Below are positions 1 to 21,460 of a DNA stretch of 64,000 bases, in pieces. The translations under genes were made by a program, and so were the position numbers. Source of the DNA: Imbricaverruca yamaguchii. Its lineage: Eukaryota > Arthropoda > Thecostraca > Neoverrucidae. The stretch lies in the NCBI GenBank assembly GCA_034440575.1, contig JAOTOL010001660.1:4578501-4642500 (forward strand), read 5' to 3'. Under the pieces are notes generated by a model. The model searched no databases. It saw only the letters and a program-made list of their open reading frames with translations, and was not told the DNA's origin. How positions within the stretch are numbered: position 1 is the first letter of the stretch; every line of letters begins with the position of its first letter.

Positions 1-1080
1 CTCGACACAGGAGCAGAACCACAGTACCGGTGGACACGTCTCGACACAGGAGCAGTGTAGGGGGACGAGTAGTCTCGACACAGGAGCAGAACCACAGTAC
101 CGGTGTACACGTCTCGACACAGGAGCAGTGTAGGGGGACGAGTAGTCTCGACACAGGAACAGAACCACAGTACCGGTGTACACGTCTCGACACAGGAGCA
201 GTGTAGGGGGACGAGTAGTCTCGACACAGGAACAGAACCACAGTACCGGTGTACACGTCTCGACACAGGAGCAGTGTAGGGGGACGAGTAGTCTCGACAC
301 AGGAGCAGAACCACAGTACCGGTGGACACGTCTCAACACAGGAGCAGTGTAGGGGGACGAGTAGTCTCGACACAGGAGCAGAACCACAGTACCGGTGGAC
401 ACGTCTCAACACAGGAGCAGTGTAGGGGGACGAGTAGTCTCGACACAGGAACAGAACCACAGTACCGGTGTACACGTCTCGACACAGGAGCAGTGTAGGG
501 GGACGAGTAGTCTCGACACAGGAACAGAACCACAGTACCGGTGTACACGTCTCGACACAGGAGCAGTGTAGGGGGACGAGTAGTCTCGACACAGGAACAG
601 AACCACAGTACCGGTGTACACGTCTCGACACAGGAGCAGTGTAGGGGGGACGAGTAGTCTCGACACAGGAACAGAACCACAGTACCGGTGGACACGTCTC
701 GACACAGGAGCAGTGTAGGGGGACGAGTAGTCTCGACACAGGAGCAGAACCACAGTACCGGTGTACACGTCTCGACACAGGAGCAGTGTAGGGGGACGAG
801 TAGTCTCGACACAGGAACAGAACCACAGTACCGGTGTACACGTCTCGACACAGGAGCAGTGTAGGGGGACGAGTAGTCTCGACACAGGAACAGAACCACA
901 GTACCGGTGTACACGTCTCGACACAGGAGCAGTGTAGGGGGACGAGTAGTCTCGACACAGGAACAGAACCACAGTACCGGTGTACACGTCTCGACACAGG
1001 AGCAGTGTAGGGGGACAAGTAGTCTCGACACAGGAACAGAACCACAGTACCGGTGGAAACGTCTCGACACAGGAGTATAG
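1..1080. repeat. 73-bp minisatellite in an RBM25 intron
   Basis: About 14.8 near-identical units of 73 bp. Each unit contains the word ctcgacacaggarcag twice, plus ggggacgagtagt. Units differ at a few positions (gtgtacacg/gtggacacg, gagcag/aacag). Because 73 is not a multiple of 3, the long reading frames crossing the array are artefacts. The array runs off the left edge. Confidence 0.97.
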
Positions 1081-1241
1081 GGGGACGAGTAGTCTAGGGG
1101 TAAGTTGCCCGTCTCACGATAGAAAGATTGTGGGTTCGAGCCTCACCTGTCTCTACTCTTCGCCCGCGGCCAGCCGGCGTGAGAGATTGGCGACGCTACA
1201 TGACTCAACAGGCGACGTGTTGTAATGCCAATAACCAACAA
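1081..1241 (+). mobile_element. tRNA-derived SINE, copy 1
   Basis: Starts GGGGACGAGTAGTCTAGGGG (A-box-like TAGTCTAGGGGTAAG) and has a B box (GGTTCGAGCCT) at 1133-1143. It ends with ccaataaccaacaac. It matches two other copies in the window (15022-15181 and 25689-25854, both reversed). Such elements are transcribed by RNA polymerase III and moved by LINE machinery. Confidence 0.85.
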
Positions 1242-1689
1242 CACTGCACAGGGTTAAAGGAATAGTCTTTCATTACGTGTGAGATGTCAAAATTTTCCAT
1301 GGAATTAGTGTCATTTAAAACTCTTCTGATGTCCTTCAGACTAAATTTTCAGCCAACGGTGTAAGTGCGTATGACTACCTTTATCATTTGCTTTGAGATT
1401 CATAATTTATGATAGGGAGAATAACAACTGCTATAAACTGCTATTGGATGCCATACCACAGCATATGTAATCCCTTTACCTCAAATTGCATTGCGAAATG
1501 TCCGCGTAGCACCATTCCTTGTCAATAGCATGCACATGATACTTATGAACGAGATACTGTTAGAAATAAGACACAAATATTTCATGAGCATGCATCAAGG
1601 AGCCGGATGTCAATACTTCTTGGAGAAGGATGTCAATTGAGAATTCATAAGTAGCATATTCTACCATATTTCACGAATAATTTATCACT
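1242..1689. other. RBM25 intron sequence without recognised features
   Basis: AT-rich intronic sequence between the SINE and the resumed minisatellite. I see no exon or repeat here. Confidence 0.6.
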
Positions 1690-1692
1690 AAT

Positions 1693-1784
1693 ACAGGAAC
1701 AGGAGTATTGTGCCGGTGGTCACGTCTCAACACAGGAGCAGGAGCGCCATGCCGGTGGACACGTCTCGACGCAGGAACAGGAGA
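1693..1784. repeat. Degenerate units of the 73-bp minisatellite
   Basis: Diverged copies of cacgtctcaacacaggagcag and gccggtggacacg reappear here, about 600 bp from the main array and abutting the donor of exon 1797-1926. Confidence 0.75.
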
Positions 1785-1796
1785 CCTACACCATAC

Positions 1797-11737
<9,941 letters not shown>

Positions 11738-11819
11738 CCCGACCGACTCTGCAACACACAGACCGCGCCCGGTCAATACACACGCGCCGACAGTGCACAC
11801 AAATACAAAGACAGAGCAG

Positions 11820-11877
11820 TTGATTGATTGGTCATTTGGGGTTAAGGGCGTGCCGCCTACGAGGTCAATTAGCGCCA
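11820..11877 (-). mobile_element. Ultra-short retroposon-like element, copy 2
   Basis: Core from ttgattgattggtcatttgg to attagcgcca. No clear target duplication. Lies just upstream of the RBM25 start exon. Confidence 0.6.
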
Positions 11878-12862
11878 AAAAAGTGCATTAGAAATACAAA
11901 CATTTGCCCCATCCCTTAGTAGAGTATAACAAACCATTGTGCACTCCTTCAGCATTCTACAGTTAAGTTGTGTCAGCTTAAGGAGCACGCGAAAGGGGCG
12001 ACAGCCCATCCATCTCGGACCCGAAAGGCACCTACCCTGGTGATCTTGCACGTCTCCAGAATATGCTAGCCTGCTACTATTTTCCCCAGCTGAAGGTGCC
12101 CACTGAGCAAAATGACACCCCTTCAGGTTAATTCATTGAGCACCCCATTGACATTTTCATAACCAGTGGAACAATACCCTATCAAAATTATGTCCCTTTG
12201 ACAAAATCCTAGGTGTAACTACCATTTTCCCACCTTGGTGGTCTCATGTCAAGCAAAACTAGCCCTCATTGACAATTGGGGAAATGCTAGAAATATTTCA
12301 TGAACAGTACACTAATATAAGCTGCAGCTCATGTCTTAAGCACTATCAACTAGCCCTCATTGACGATTGGGGAAATGCTAGAAATATTTAATGAACAGTA
12401 CACTAATATAAGCTGCAGCTCATGACTTAAGCTATCAAAGTATGATGTCTAAAAATATGAATTGTAATTGTATTAGTTTGCCCCCCTCCAAAAGAAACTG
12501 GTTGGGTTCACCCTGATACTACCCAAGTCCCAACTGCACTTGATGCCATGTCTGAACAATTTTGCACCTCATATCCAGCAGTGTGCAGTGAAGCACCAAG
12601 TTCGACAAGGTGCACCAATCTGGGGAAAGGCTAGGCCAAAATGCACCAGACAATACAAATTCACAACAGGTAGGTGTATTGCAACAAAAAAAAGCAATGG
12701 AAAATAACATGTGTAATGGGGGTAGAGGGACAGGTCCAAGTGGCAGGGACAGGAGGCAAGGTCACATGGAAAAGTAGCACTTCCTTAATAATACTCACGT
12801 GCACTTTCTCAAAATCTTCTCCCCAGGAAGTGTTGCCCCTCCAGACAATGTTTCCCCTCCCC
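11878..12862. other. Upstream RBM25 intron/flank, with a 91-bp direct duplication
   Basis: No exon recognised. A 91-bp tandem duplication (12258-12348 and 12349-12436) starts at actagccctcattgac in both copies and is nearly identical. The 5' non-coding exon and promoter of RBM25 may lie anywhere to the right. Confidence 0.6.
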
Positions 12863-12875
12863 TATCCTGATAATT

Positions 12876-12931
12876 AGTTAGTTATTTGGGCTTAGGGGCA
12901 CTTCAACTGCTTCGGTCATACAGCGCCAATA
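12876..12931 (-). mobile_element. Ultra-short retroposon-like element, copy 3
   Basis: 56 bp, flanked by perfect 13-bp duplications TATCCTGATAATT (12863-12875 and 12932-12944). Core from ttatttgggcttagggg to cagcgcc. Confidence 0.85.
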
Positions 12932-12944
12932 TATCCTGATAATT

Positions 12945-14451
12945 CCTGGATCCACCAGTGAAGAGGTACCTACTGGAGTCCAGTAGAACAATCACAAGCA
13001 TGTTTCCTCCAGTAGCAACACCTCATCACCAGATCTGTGTCAATTGATGAGTCCAACAACTTTCCAAGTTCCCACACTCCTCTGCAGTGTCAAACCGCTC
13101 AAACTGCAGAGCAGCATGGAAAAGTGGCCTTCTTTGGAACCTTTGCCATACAAAGAATTATACACTCCTAAATAAAACACACTCCTTGCATTGCTGGATG
13201 AAGACATACTTGATTAGCAATAGACAGCTAGATGCCATTATATAATAGTGATAAGTTGGATGCACAGGAAACAGCATGCTTTGGGGCTTATAACATTTGG
13301 TCATCTATGGCTGATAATAAAATCCCCTTCCAGTCCCAGTAATCATTACACTGTTCAGCCATACTGGGTCCCCTACCACAAAGTTTCCAACATAATTGAG
13401 GATAATGCATTTTTGTTATTTTAGGTCATCTGCAGGAACATTCCAATAGGAGGCAGGAATGGAGCCAAAACGAGATCTCAGCCAGATTGGAAGAATACCA
13501 GCTTGTTAGCATGCACAAGTATAACAGATGTCAACAGATGTCAAAATATAGATCACTGCAGTCTGCATATGACGTTAATGCCACTGAACATTCCATATTC
13601 CATAACATTCCATAGCATTCCATTTGTGCATGATATGCAATTGTTTGGTGCAGTGCAGGTGAATTAATAAATAGCCACCTGTGCCTTCATGCATATGTTC
13701 TTCATTTGTGGAAAAACCTCAGAGCAGTCCAGATGTGCCCAGAAAAATGTATGGCTGAATACTGAGAGCTAGAGTGGCATCCACACAACTGGTAAGTCAC
13801 AAAGGGTAGCAATTCCCCAAATCCCAAAAATACTGGTGGATGTGAGCCATGTTTTGACATGGCACAGGAATTTTCATGGGCATTATTGCTTGTCCACAAG
13901 ACAAGTTTTATGCACATTTTACCTTTATGAAGCATACAAAGGTACTAAGTTTGGTTATGTTATGTTAGATTAAGGTTGGATTTGCAAGTTAGACAATTAT
14001 CAATTTTCTTTGGGATCCTTAAGAATTTTCTTGGAGGTTTTTAAATAAATAAAAAATGGTCCAGACAAGCATAGTCTGTTAGGTTAGAATAGGTTTAGTT
14101 TGAATTATTAAGGAACAAAGGTTGCTTGGAAATTTTCCATTAAAAAAACTGCTTGCTTACATACAGTTAGGCAGAATCTTTTTTTTTCATTTTCAACATT
14201 ATGTTTAATGCTATATCGCCCAACAAACTCCGAGCCACTTTTTAGGTGTCATTTCACTACCCAACTGAACTTGCAAAAAATGTGTGGCTGCATCATGTAG
14301 GTACATTATGAACATGTGCACATTCATAATCATTACATTAAAAAAAGAAATTCCAAGAAATCAAATTGCCTCAAACTGCAAATTTATCCATTCAGAAAGC
14401 CAGAGGGACCAGAAAAGTTAAAAGACCAGAGGTCCAAGTTTTTATTTTCTG
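12945..14451. other. AT-rich region, no feature recognised
   Basis: No conserved reading frame or structured RNA recognised. Short runs of acattccat occur near 13590-13620. Confidence 0.55.
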
Positions 14452-14464
14452 ATTGAATAAAGAA

Positions 14465-14520
14465 GTGTGTGTGATTGTGGTTTTAGGGTGCATCGATCAT
14501 GGTTGGTCATTTAGCGCCCA
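14465..14520 (-). mobile_element. Ultra-short retroposon-like element, copy 4
   Basis: 56 bp between perfect 13-bp duplications ATTGAATAAAGAA (14452-14464 and 14521-14533). Core gtggttttagggtgcatcg to catttagcgccca. Confidence 0.85.
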
Positions 14521-14639
14521 ATTGAATAAAGAAAACTGCTAACAAACAGTAGCAGAATACCTACCTATCATAGGTAGGTACTGAGCTAGGCACTTATGTT
14601 GATGCAGGTGGGAGCAGAGTGGGAAACTTACTTTCTGGG

Positions 14640-15299
14640 TTTTGAGTCAGGGTGAAAACAGATTTCTTCTGGAGTACATTTTTGTGGACATATTATCTGT
14701 TTATGCATGGAATCTATTTACTGGTAACCAATCGGGAAAATCATATGTACCTAGTCAGTGCCTACATAATAGTTAGTACAAGGCTAGCTAAACAAAAACA
14801 AACACAAATAATTCACACTTCACCCTCAGCTCAGAGCACACACCTACCTACCTACCACCAAATTCCCTACATGGTGATATGGACCAAACACAGTACAGCA
14901 CACACCACAGTCTGATGTGATAGCAGTGCACAAAGCAAAGGATCAGTCGAGGTCTTGTGTTCGCAGTATGGCACTGTTAAACATGTGTTCAAAGTTGTTA
15001 ATGGTTATGACATGATATAATGGTTTGTTGGTTATTGGTTTTACAACACATTGACCATTGAGTCATGTAGCAGCACCAATCTCTCACTGATTGGTTGTGG
15101 GCGAAGAATAGAGACAGGTGGAACTTGAACCCACAACCTTTTGATTGTGAGACGAGCAACTTACCCCTAGGCTACTCGACCTGACATAACATATAAAATA
15201 TCTTGCACTGATTGGTTGAAAGACAGTTTTCAGGACAGAAAATGCTAACAAAGCAAATTCTAATCAGTGGCCTCAGGAACTTTTGAAGACATCTTAAAA
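14640..15299 (+). repeat. Left arm of a large imperfect inverted repeat
   Basis: Matches the reverse complement of about 16100-17070 in at least four blocks: the acagatttct...gtacatttt block, the aaataattca block, the ggatcagtcgaggtcttgtg block and the gacagttttc...gctaacaaag block. Interrupted by a SINE at 15022-15181. Confidence 0.8.
15022..15181 (-). mobile_element. tRNA-derived SINE, copy 2
   Basis: Reverse strand shows GTCGAGTAGCCTAGGGGTAA (A box) and GGTTCAAGTTCC (B box), ending aaaaccaataaccaacaaac. Flanks carry an imperfect duplication (gacatgatataa / gacataacatataa). The other arm of the inverted repeat lacks it, giving a paralogous empty site. Confidence 0.88.
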
Positions 15300-15333
15300 C
15301 CAGAAACCTGCTTTATCGAAAGCAGGTTTCTGG
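15300..15333. repeat. Perfect 15-bp hairpin, 4-nt loop
   Basis: CCAGAAACCTGCTTT, loop ATCG, then its exact complement. Located at the inner end of the left inverted-repeat arm. Confidence 0.95.
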
Positions 15334-15440
15334 AGAGGCATCAGCCAAATTTGTAGAGACTGGAGGTCAATGTTCAGTGAGCATGCAAGAGGTTTGGCAC
15401 ATTGTCAGCATTTCTATTGGTTGTGGTTCAGTGTAGTGTG

Positions 15441-15670
15441 CAGGGTGGGAATTAAGGCACTTAAGAAATTTCATCTTAAAACATTGTTGCACTCCAGATT
15501 CATACTAGATAGAATGGGCTCCACATGTACTCTGACACAAACATGCAGAAGGAACAAAAATACCACTAGAAAACTAATACAAGATTGAAAAAAAAACATT
15601 ACCAAACATATCATTCTACTTACGATTACCAAATAAACTACCTGCTTTTTGTACCATCAAACACCCAAAC
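15441..15670 (+). repeat. Dispersed repeat family, plus copy
   Basis: From cagggtgggaattaaggcac to gtaccatcaaacac. Its reverse complement recurs at 19994-20214 with about 80-85% identity by eye. No coding sense. Confidence 0.8.
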
Positions 15671-15813
15671 ACACACCACACCACAATCAGCGGAAATGCC
15701 TACGACAACACGCCCAACCTCGCGCCTGTGCACTGAACAGTGGGCTCTGGTCACTACGAATTCTGCCTATGTGTCTCCAGAAACCCACTTTCAAGCCACC
15801 CTATAGTGGGAAA

Positions 15814-16090
15814 CAGTGTAAAATAATTGATGATGTGATCTGAAAATTCACAGTTAATGGAATTGTGCTATTTCATCCTTGTCTTAGGTTTTTACAAGTT
15901 TGCCACACGATGTATGGGCAGTCATCATGCACACCACTGCTAAATACTGTAAAATGCATCTGACTGAAGTGAGTCATTCCTCTTTTTTAATCCTTAAGTG
16001 GAGATCCTTTATTTTCTTCCAATCTCACTATTCCCAAACAACTTCTTTCTTCATCCACACAGCTAATGGTGAAGTCATTTTAGGACACTG
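15814..16090 (+). mobile_element. hAT-like MITE, copy 2
   Basis: 277 bp, CAGTGTAAAATAATTG to TTTTAGGACACTG, with perfect 8-bp TSD GTGGGAAA (15806-15813 and 16091-16098). Confidence 0.92.
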
Positions 16091-16172
16091 GTGGGAAAAA
16101 CTGACAGTTTTAAGAGACGACTTCCAGAGTCCTGGAGGCTGCCTATCAAAATTTACTTTGTTAGCATTTTCT

Positions 16173-16233
16173 TTGATTGATTATTTGGGCTTAAGGGAGC
16201 GCTGACTACAAGGTCATTTAGCACCCATAACAG
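16173..16233 (-). mobile_element. Ultra-short retroposon-like element, copy 5
   Basis: 61 bp between perfect 15-bp duplications TTGTTAGCATTTTCT (16158-16172 and 16234-16248). The left arm of the inverted repeat has the uninterrupted (empty) site near 15225-15260. Confidence 0.88.
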
Positions 16234-16384
16234 TTGTTAGCATTTTCTGTTATAAAAACTGTCTTTGAACCAATCAATGCAAGGTATTTTTTAAATGACA
16301 TCATAACCATTAGCAACTTTGAACACATGTTTAACAGTGCCATGCTGCAAACACAAGACCTTGACTGATCCCTTGCTTTCTAAC

Positions 16385-16659
16385 CAGTGTCCTAAACTTA
16401 CTTCACCATTCACTGTGTGGATGAAGAAATAAGCTGCTTGGGAATAGTGAGATTGGAAGAAAATAAAGGATCACCACTTAAGGATGAAAAAATCAGAATA
16501 CCTTTCACCTCAGTCACATGCATTTTACATATTTAGCAGTCGTGTGTATAATGACTGCCCACACATGTAGCAAAATGGTAAAAGCCTAAGACAGGGATGA
16601 AATAGCACAATTCTATTAACTGTGAATTTCCAGGCCACATGGTCAATTATTTTACACTG
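16385..16659 (-). mobile_element. hAT-like MITE, copy 3
   Basis: 275 bp in reverse orientation with CAGTGT termini. 8-bp TSD with one mismatch: TTTCTAAC (16377-16384) and TTTCTGAC (16660-16667). Confidence 0.9.
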
Positions 16660-17565
16660 TTTCTGACTGTCACATGCGAGGTGTTGGTGTCCGATCTGTA
16701 TCACTCAGGGAGTCAGCTATGTGCGTGGGTAGATGTGCGTTCTGAGCGGGGGGTGAAGCGTGAATTATTTGAGTTTGTTTTCATTTGGCAGGCATTGTAC
16801 TGAGACCAACAGTGAAAGGAAAGTGCATTGCTCCTGTGAGTTACAAGAGACAAAGCTGAGCTGATCATCACAACTCCTTGTCTTGTGGTGCCATCCATCG
16901 TTCACTTTGTTTCTATGCTTTGATGTGACCAAAAATGATGTGTATTACTTATGCATATTATGTAAGTACTGACTAGGTACATATGCTTTTCCCATCAGTT
17001 ACAGGCAAATAGATTCCATGCATGAAAAATAATGTCCATGAAAATGTACTCTGGGAGAAATCTGTTTACACTCTGACAGTGTAGGATTTCCATATTTTTG
17101 TATTGGTAGTGGAGTACAAAATTTTTAGCTGGAGTAGGATTTTTTTTGCTGGATTCCAAAAAATAGCTATGCACTTGCTAACAATTAACCTTGTTTTAGT
17201 GGTACTGAAAACCAATGCTAGCATTTTTGTAAGCATAAACATCTTGGCAAACTAAGCCATGTAAAAAACTTTGCTGCACTAAAAAAATGAGTTGTCCATA
17301 ACCAGGTAGTATTGCATTAATGGGATTAAAAATAAATGTTAGCATTTCATGCTGTATGTACCATACAAACATATGTACATATAGCTAACTGCTAAGTCAG
17401 CAATATGTCAGCAAGCTAAGTCATGAATAGGTGCAATTGTGCCAAGGAATGCAACCTAGTGGAAAATGCCCTCAGTAGCCAAAGTATTCCAAAAGAAATA
17501 TACCCATGATATCTGCAAAGTGTATAGATATTGCCTGAGTGTATGTGGGTGATGTATTCCCAAAC

Positions 17566-17842
17566 CAATGTAAAATAATTGACCATGTGACCTGGAAATT
17601 CACAGTTAATGGAATTGTGCTATTTCATCCTTGTCTTAGGTTTTTACCATTTGACTACATGTGTGGGCAGTCATTATGCACACCACTGCTAAAAAATGTA
17701 AAATGCATGTGACTGAAGTGAAAGGCATTCCGATTTTTAAATCCTAAGTGGCGATCCTTTATTTTCTTCCAATCTTTCACTATTCCCAAGCAACTTCTTC
17801 CTTCATCCACACAGTTAATGGTGAAGTAATTTTAGGACAATG
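17566..17842 (+). mobile_element. hAT-like MITE, copy 4
   Basis: 277 bp with a decayed terminus (CAATGT). 8-bp flanks TCCCAAAC (17558-17565) and TCCCAAAG (17843-17850) differ at one position. Confidence 0.88.
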
Positions 17843-19620
17843 TCCCAAAGTTCACAAACAAATATTTATGATAAATAGGCATGATGTGATGTGAATACAC
17901 CAATAACATTTCTCCTGGCAGAGCTCAGGATGAATCGCACTCACTCATCTTGGGCAGACCACACCAGCAGGACCATCCTTCAACAAACACTTTTCCAAAG
18001 GACTAGTCCCACAATTAATGAGCCGAGTTCACCTGCCATTAGTTTGAATTATTGCTAACTTCCATTGTTGTCCCAAATCTCAAGCACCTCAAAATGCATT
18101 TCATGGCCTGGTCAACCTTTGAGCCATTCCGAGTTTGTGCGTACGATTCACCACCGACGCATAATACACAGCTCTGTCTCAGACCCCAAAATTGGCTGTG
18201 GTTAAATTATTAGCGAAGGATGAGGTTATAAGCCAACTTCATGAGCAATGGTAGAGAAAATGGTAACAAAAGTATACTTAATCAATGTCAACAAAGTTCA
18301 CAAATGCACACCCGACACCACAAACTGGCCTAACGTACACCTGGCACAGCAAACACCACATGACTATTGGATATGGATGGACTATTGTTTTGGAATATAT
18401 GATGGTTTAATAAAAATTATACTAAAACAATCCGTCTAAAATATTTTTATTCTCACCACCAAGAAACAGTTATTTTGCATGGAAAAGCTAAACAAAATAC
18501 TGAAAACGATTCTCATGAATATTAAAAGTTCCTTTATGCACTTGTTTAGTTCATGTCTGGAATGTTTAGTTGAAGCAAGGATCAAGTTAGGAGTATCTAG
18601 AGCTGCTAGATGGGAGTACAATTGTCCCTGTAAAACCGCTCACAGGCGGTTTTATTTTTCCTCTTAGATAGAGCTGGTCGGATTCGCTACCCCAGCCCTA
18701 GAAGTACAACTGATCATGGGGCGGGGGAACAGGGAATGGGTTGGAGTAATTTTCAGAACATGTATTACAGACCCTTCACTGACACTGATGAACCCAAAAT
18801 GCAGTTATATTTCAAGGCACATGTTTATCTTTACACACATTTACAAAAAATGTGACAGTCATGCAAAAGTTGCACAAACAACATTGGTTTCTTGGTGTAA
18901 TCGCCTCAGAGAACTTGTTTGCTCCGGGGCATATTTTTAGGAAATTTGAAGTGATTTTCTTGCATTGAAGCATTGTATCTAAAAAAAGTTGTCCCTTTAA
19001 CAAAACGACCTTTGATTGTGCATTCAAAGCATTTACTGGTGAAACCAGGCTTCAAATATTTACTCTGGCAATACCAAGTACCCCCAGATTTGCCAACTAG
19101 GGATTTCTGGTACTTCTTGGCGAGTACTCCAGTGCAAGTATCCAAAAATTAATATGAGATAGATATTCATTAATCTAAATATATCATATATCAGATTAAA
19201 TATTGATAAATATTGAATCAATATTGAATAACTATTGAGTCAATATTGAAAAAAATATCTAATTAATTATTGACTTTATTCACACAAATAGTGTCTTTTC
19301 ACATGTGAAGCACCACAAGTTGTGCATAGCCGGTTTTAGCAAGTCTGTTTACTGGTTTTAGCTCAACACTGACGAGCATGCTCTGTATGCTTTACACTGC
19401 CTTTCAAGGATGTGCAGTGACGTTGACTGGTCGGTGCGCTGGGATTGCGGAACTGCTAGTTGTTGTCAGGTATGTACTTTGAGTGGTAGCACTCGACCAA
19501 ACAATGTTGTTCTTCATTTTCCCTTCTGGAGTACAAAATATTTCATTTAGTCTAGTCACAATCCTGGAGTACATAATGTATTGGTATCCATGACACCAAC
19601 AAACGTCAGTTTTTCCAACA
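17843..19620. other. AT-rich region, no feature recognised
   Basis: Only short ORFs without recognisable similarity. A cluster of aatattga-type words lies at about 19195-19265. Near 18633-18655 there is a short hairpin, aaaccgctcacaggcggttt. Confidence 0.5.
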
Positions 19621-19638
19621 CTGGGGGGTGGGGGTGAA

Positions 19639-19775
19639 TTTTTTGGTTTTTTTTTCTTTTTTTGGAAATAAATTTGAGACAACAAAGAAAGGAAAAGGAT
19701 TTCCTTCTTTTATTTAAAAAAAAAAAAAAAAGATAAAAAACCAAACACTTTTTTTTTTTTTTTTTCCCCCCCTCC

Positions 19776-19812
<37 letters not shown>

Positions 19813-19880
19813 TTATTTATATATTATAAAAAATATATAATTAAATAAAATTAAAATATTTTTCATTTAAATAAATAAAA

Positions 19881-19925
<45 letters not shown>
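19639..19925. repeat. Homopolymer and low-complexity block (T, C, A runs)
   Basis: Successive long runs of T, C, T and A, then AT-only sequence and about 50 A's. Composition is unlike anything around it; it may be a poorly resolved assembly segment. Confidence 0.9.
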
Positions 19926-19927
<2 letters not shown>

Positions 19928-19993
19928 ACACTCTGACTCCAAACTGGGAAAGTAAGTTTCCCACCCTGGTGGTGTGTTCAGATGTCATCTGTG

Positions 19994-20214
19994 TGCTTGA
20001 TGGTATAAAAAGTGGCTAGTTTATTGGTAATTGTAAGAATAACATGTTTGGTGGATGTTTTCTTTAATATTGCATTCATTTTTTTAGTGGAATTTTTGTC
20101 CCTTCTGCATGTTTGTGTCAGAGTACATGTGGAGCCAATTCCATCCAGTATGAACCCTGAGTGCAAAAATGTTAAGATGAAATCTCTACAGAAGTGCTTT
20201 AATTCCCACCCTGG
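19994..20214 (-). repeat. Dispersed repeat family, minus copy
   Basis: Reverse complement of the family at 15441-15670. The adjoining 19930-19970 also matches the sequence near 14615-14655 (gggaaacttactttc). Confidence 0.78.
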
Positions 20215-20371
20215 TTGGGCGGGCTCCAGACCCAGTGGGAACGTCCCACATTTCCAGCCGTCGAATAAATTCATTTTTTACCGTTGGAACGTACGGACGA
20301 TTAGCAACACTTGGCCTCCCTGAAACCTACAACAAACCTATCGAAAAGTTCTGGAACCGCACTAACTCATG

Positions 20372-20470
20372 AAGTGGTTTGGTCTGTCATTTGGGCGCAC
20401 TAACTCATGAAGTGGTTTGGTCTGTCATTTGGGCTAAGGGGCGCATCAACTGCGTTGGTCAACGGCCACA
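20372..20470 (-). mobile_element. Ultra-short retroposon-like element, copy 6, with a tandem duplication
   Basis: gcactaactcatgaagtgg plus tttggtctgtcatttgggc is present twice in tandem. Only the second copy (about 20416-20470) continues into ggcgcatcaactgcgttggtc. The gcgccca end is degenerate and I find no TSD. Confidence 0.55.
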
Positions 20471-20961
20471 CATTGCCCACTTCACTCATCAGACTTTCCC
20501 ACATGATAAAATGCTGATTTGGGCATCCTTACCCTATCACTCCGTGTATAATTCAACAAGCACTCTCCACGATTAAACGAATTCACCAACACCAACCAAA
20601 CACCAACACCGCGCTTTGCTCAGTTTTCCTGCGCCGCACGCTGCCGCAACACTATGCTCGCAAAATGGCGTCAAATCTCCTGGGAAAACGCAAGTAATTT
20701 AAATGCCTGGTAACCTACAATATTGGCAAGAATGGGAGTCATTTTTATGAAGTTGGTTTGGGAGTCAAATGACATTTATGATTGCCAAAGGTTCCCCGAA
20801 AAACAATTGCATCTAATCTACGCCAATAGGTCCAATAGTTAAGCTTCAGCCTGATTTGGGGAGATGGTCAAATTAATGATTGATGGGCAATGGCGCCGCC
20901 AGGATTTCCGTAAGGGGAAACCGACGGAAAAAATGTAAAGAAAGGGAGACAGCTTTCTACT

Positions 20962-21275
20962 TGGTACCTCTCACCATCCGGTGGTCTCTCATAGAGACTT
21001 GGGCACCCTCCAATTACCATGGGTCCTCTCTGATGACCAGGAGCCCTTTCGTCCTGTCCAGGTGCTCTCTTCGTTGGCTCAGGGAATCTCTTAACTGGCC
21101 GCGGCCCTCTCCGTCATGTCGGGAGCCTTTTCAACGGCCTAGGGTCCCCTCCTCCTGTTCAGGGCCCTTCATATTAGCTTGGATCCTTCCGTTGACCCAG
21201 GCTCCTTTCATTTCGGCTTGGGAACCTCTTCAATGGCCAAGGCCTTTTCCGGTGACTAGGGCCTTCTGTCGGACG
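20962..21275. repeat. Degenerate ~20-bp periodic tract, block A
   Basis: About sixteen diverged units of 18-21 bp, each beginning GGG/GGn, then CCTCTC-like pyrimidines and a TnGCC/TGACCA-like end. A 153-codon reading frame crosses it, but units vary in length and I give it no coding weight. Confidence 0.7.
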
Positions 21276-21460
21276 GGGGGGGCAGGGGTGTTCTATTATA
21301 TACTTTTGAACGGGAAAGTGCACCCTCAATGTTGGCTTTGACCCCCTCCACAAATAAATTTTAACATGGGACAATTCATAATGTGACCCTCACCCTTCCA
21401 GACATTCGGGACGCATTTTTATATTGTGTCTCCTTCCCACAATCATTTTCAGTTAAATGC

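Larger units (their letters stand above)
16100..17070 (-). repeat. Right arm of the large inverted repeat
   Basis: Reverse complement of the 14640-15299 arm, interrupted by a short retroposon (16173-16233) and MITE copy 3 (16385-16659). It lacks the SINE present in the left arm. Confidence 0.8.

Noticed and set aside
333..1070. Long minus-strand frames (245 and 193 codons) through the 73-bp array
   Set aside because: All three frames are stop-poor because the unit is repetitive; the peptide is just the repeat read in rotating frames.
1090..1145. A genuine tRNA gene
   Set aside because: A and B boxes are present, but the same sequence recurs with a common non-tRNA tail and target duplications, so it is a SINE head.
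12000..12060. Possible RBM25 5' exon ending at a gtaggt donor
   Set aside because: A donor-like site exists, but there is no acceptor, conserved sequence or phase evidence.
20880..21341. 153-codon plus-strand frame over the 20-bp periodic tract
   Set aside because: Unit lengths vary between 18 and 21 bp, so there is no maintained codon register; no recognised domain.
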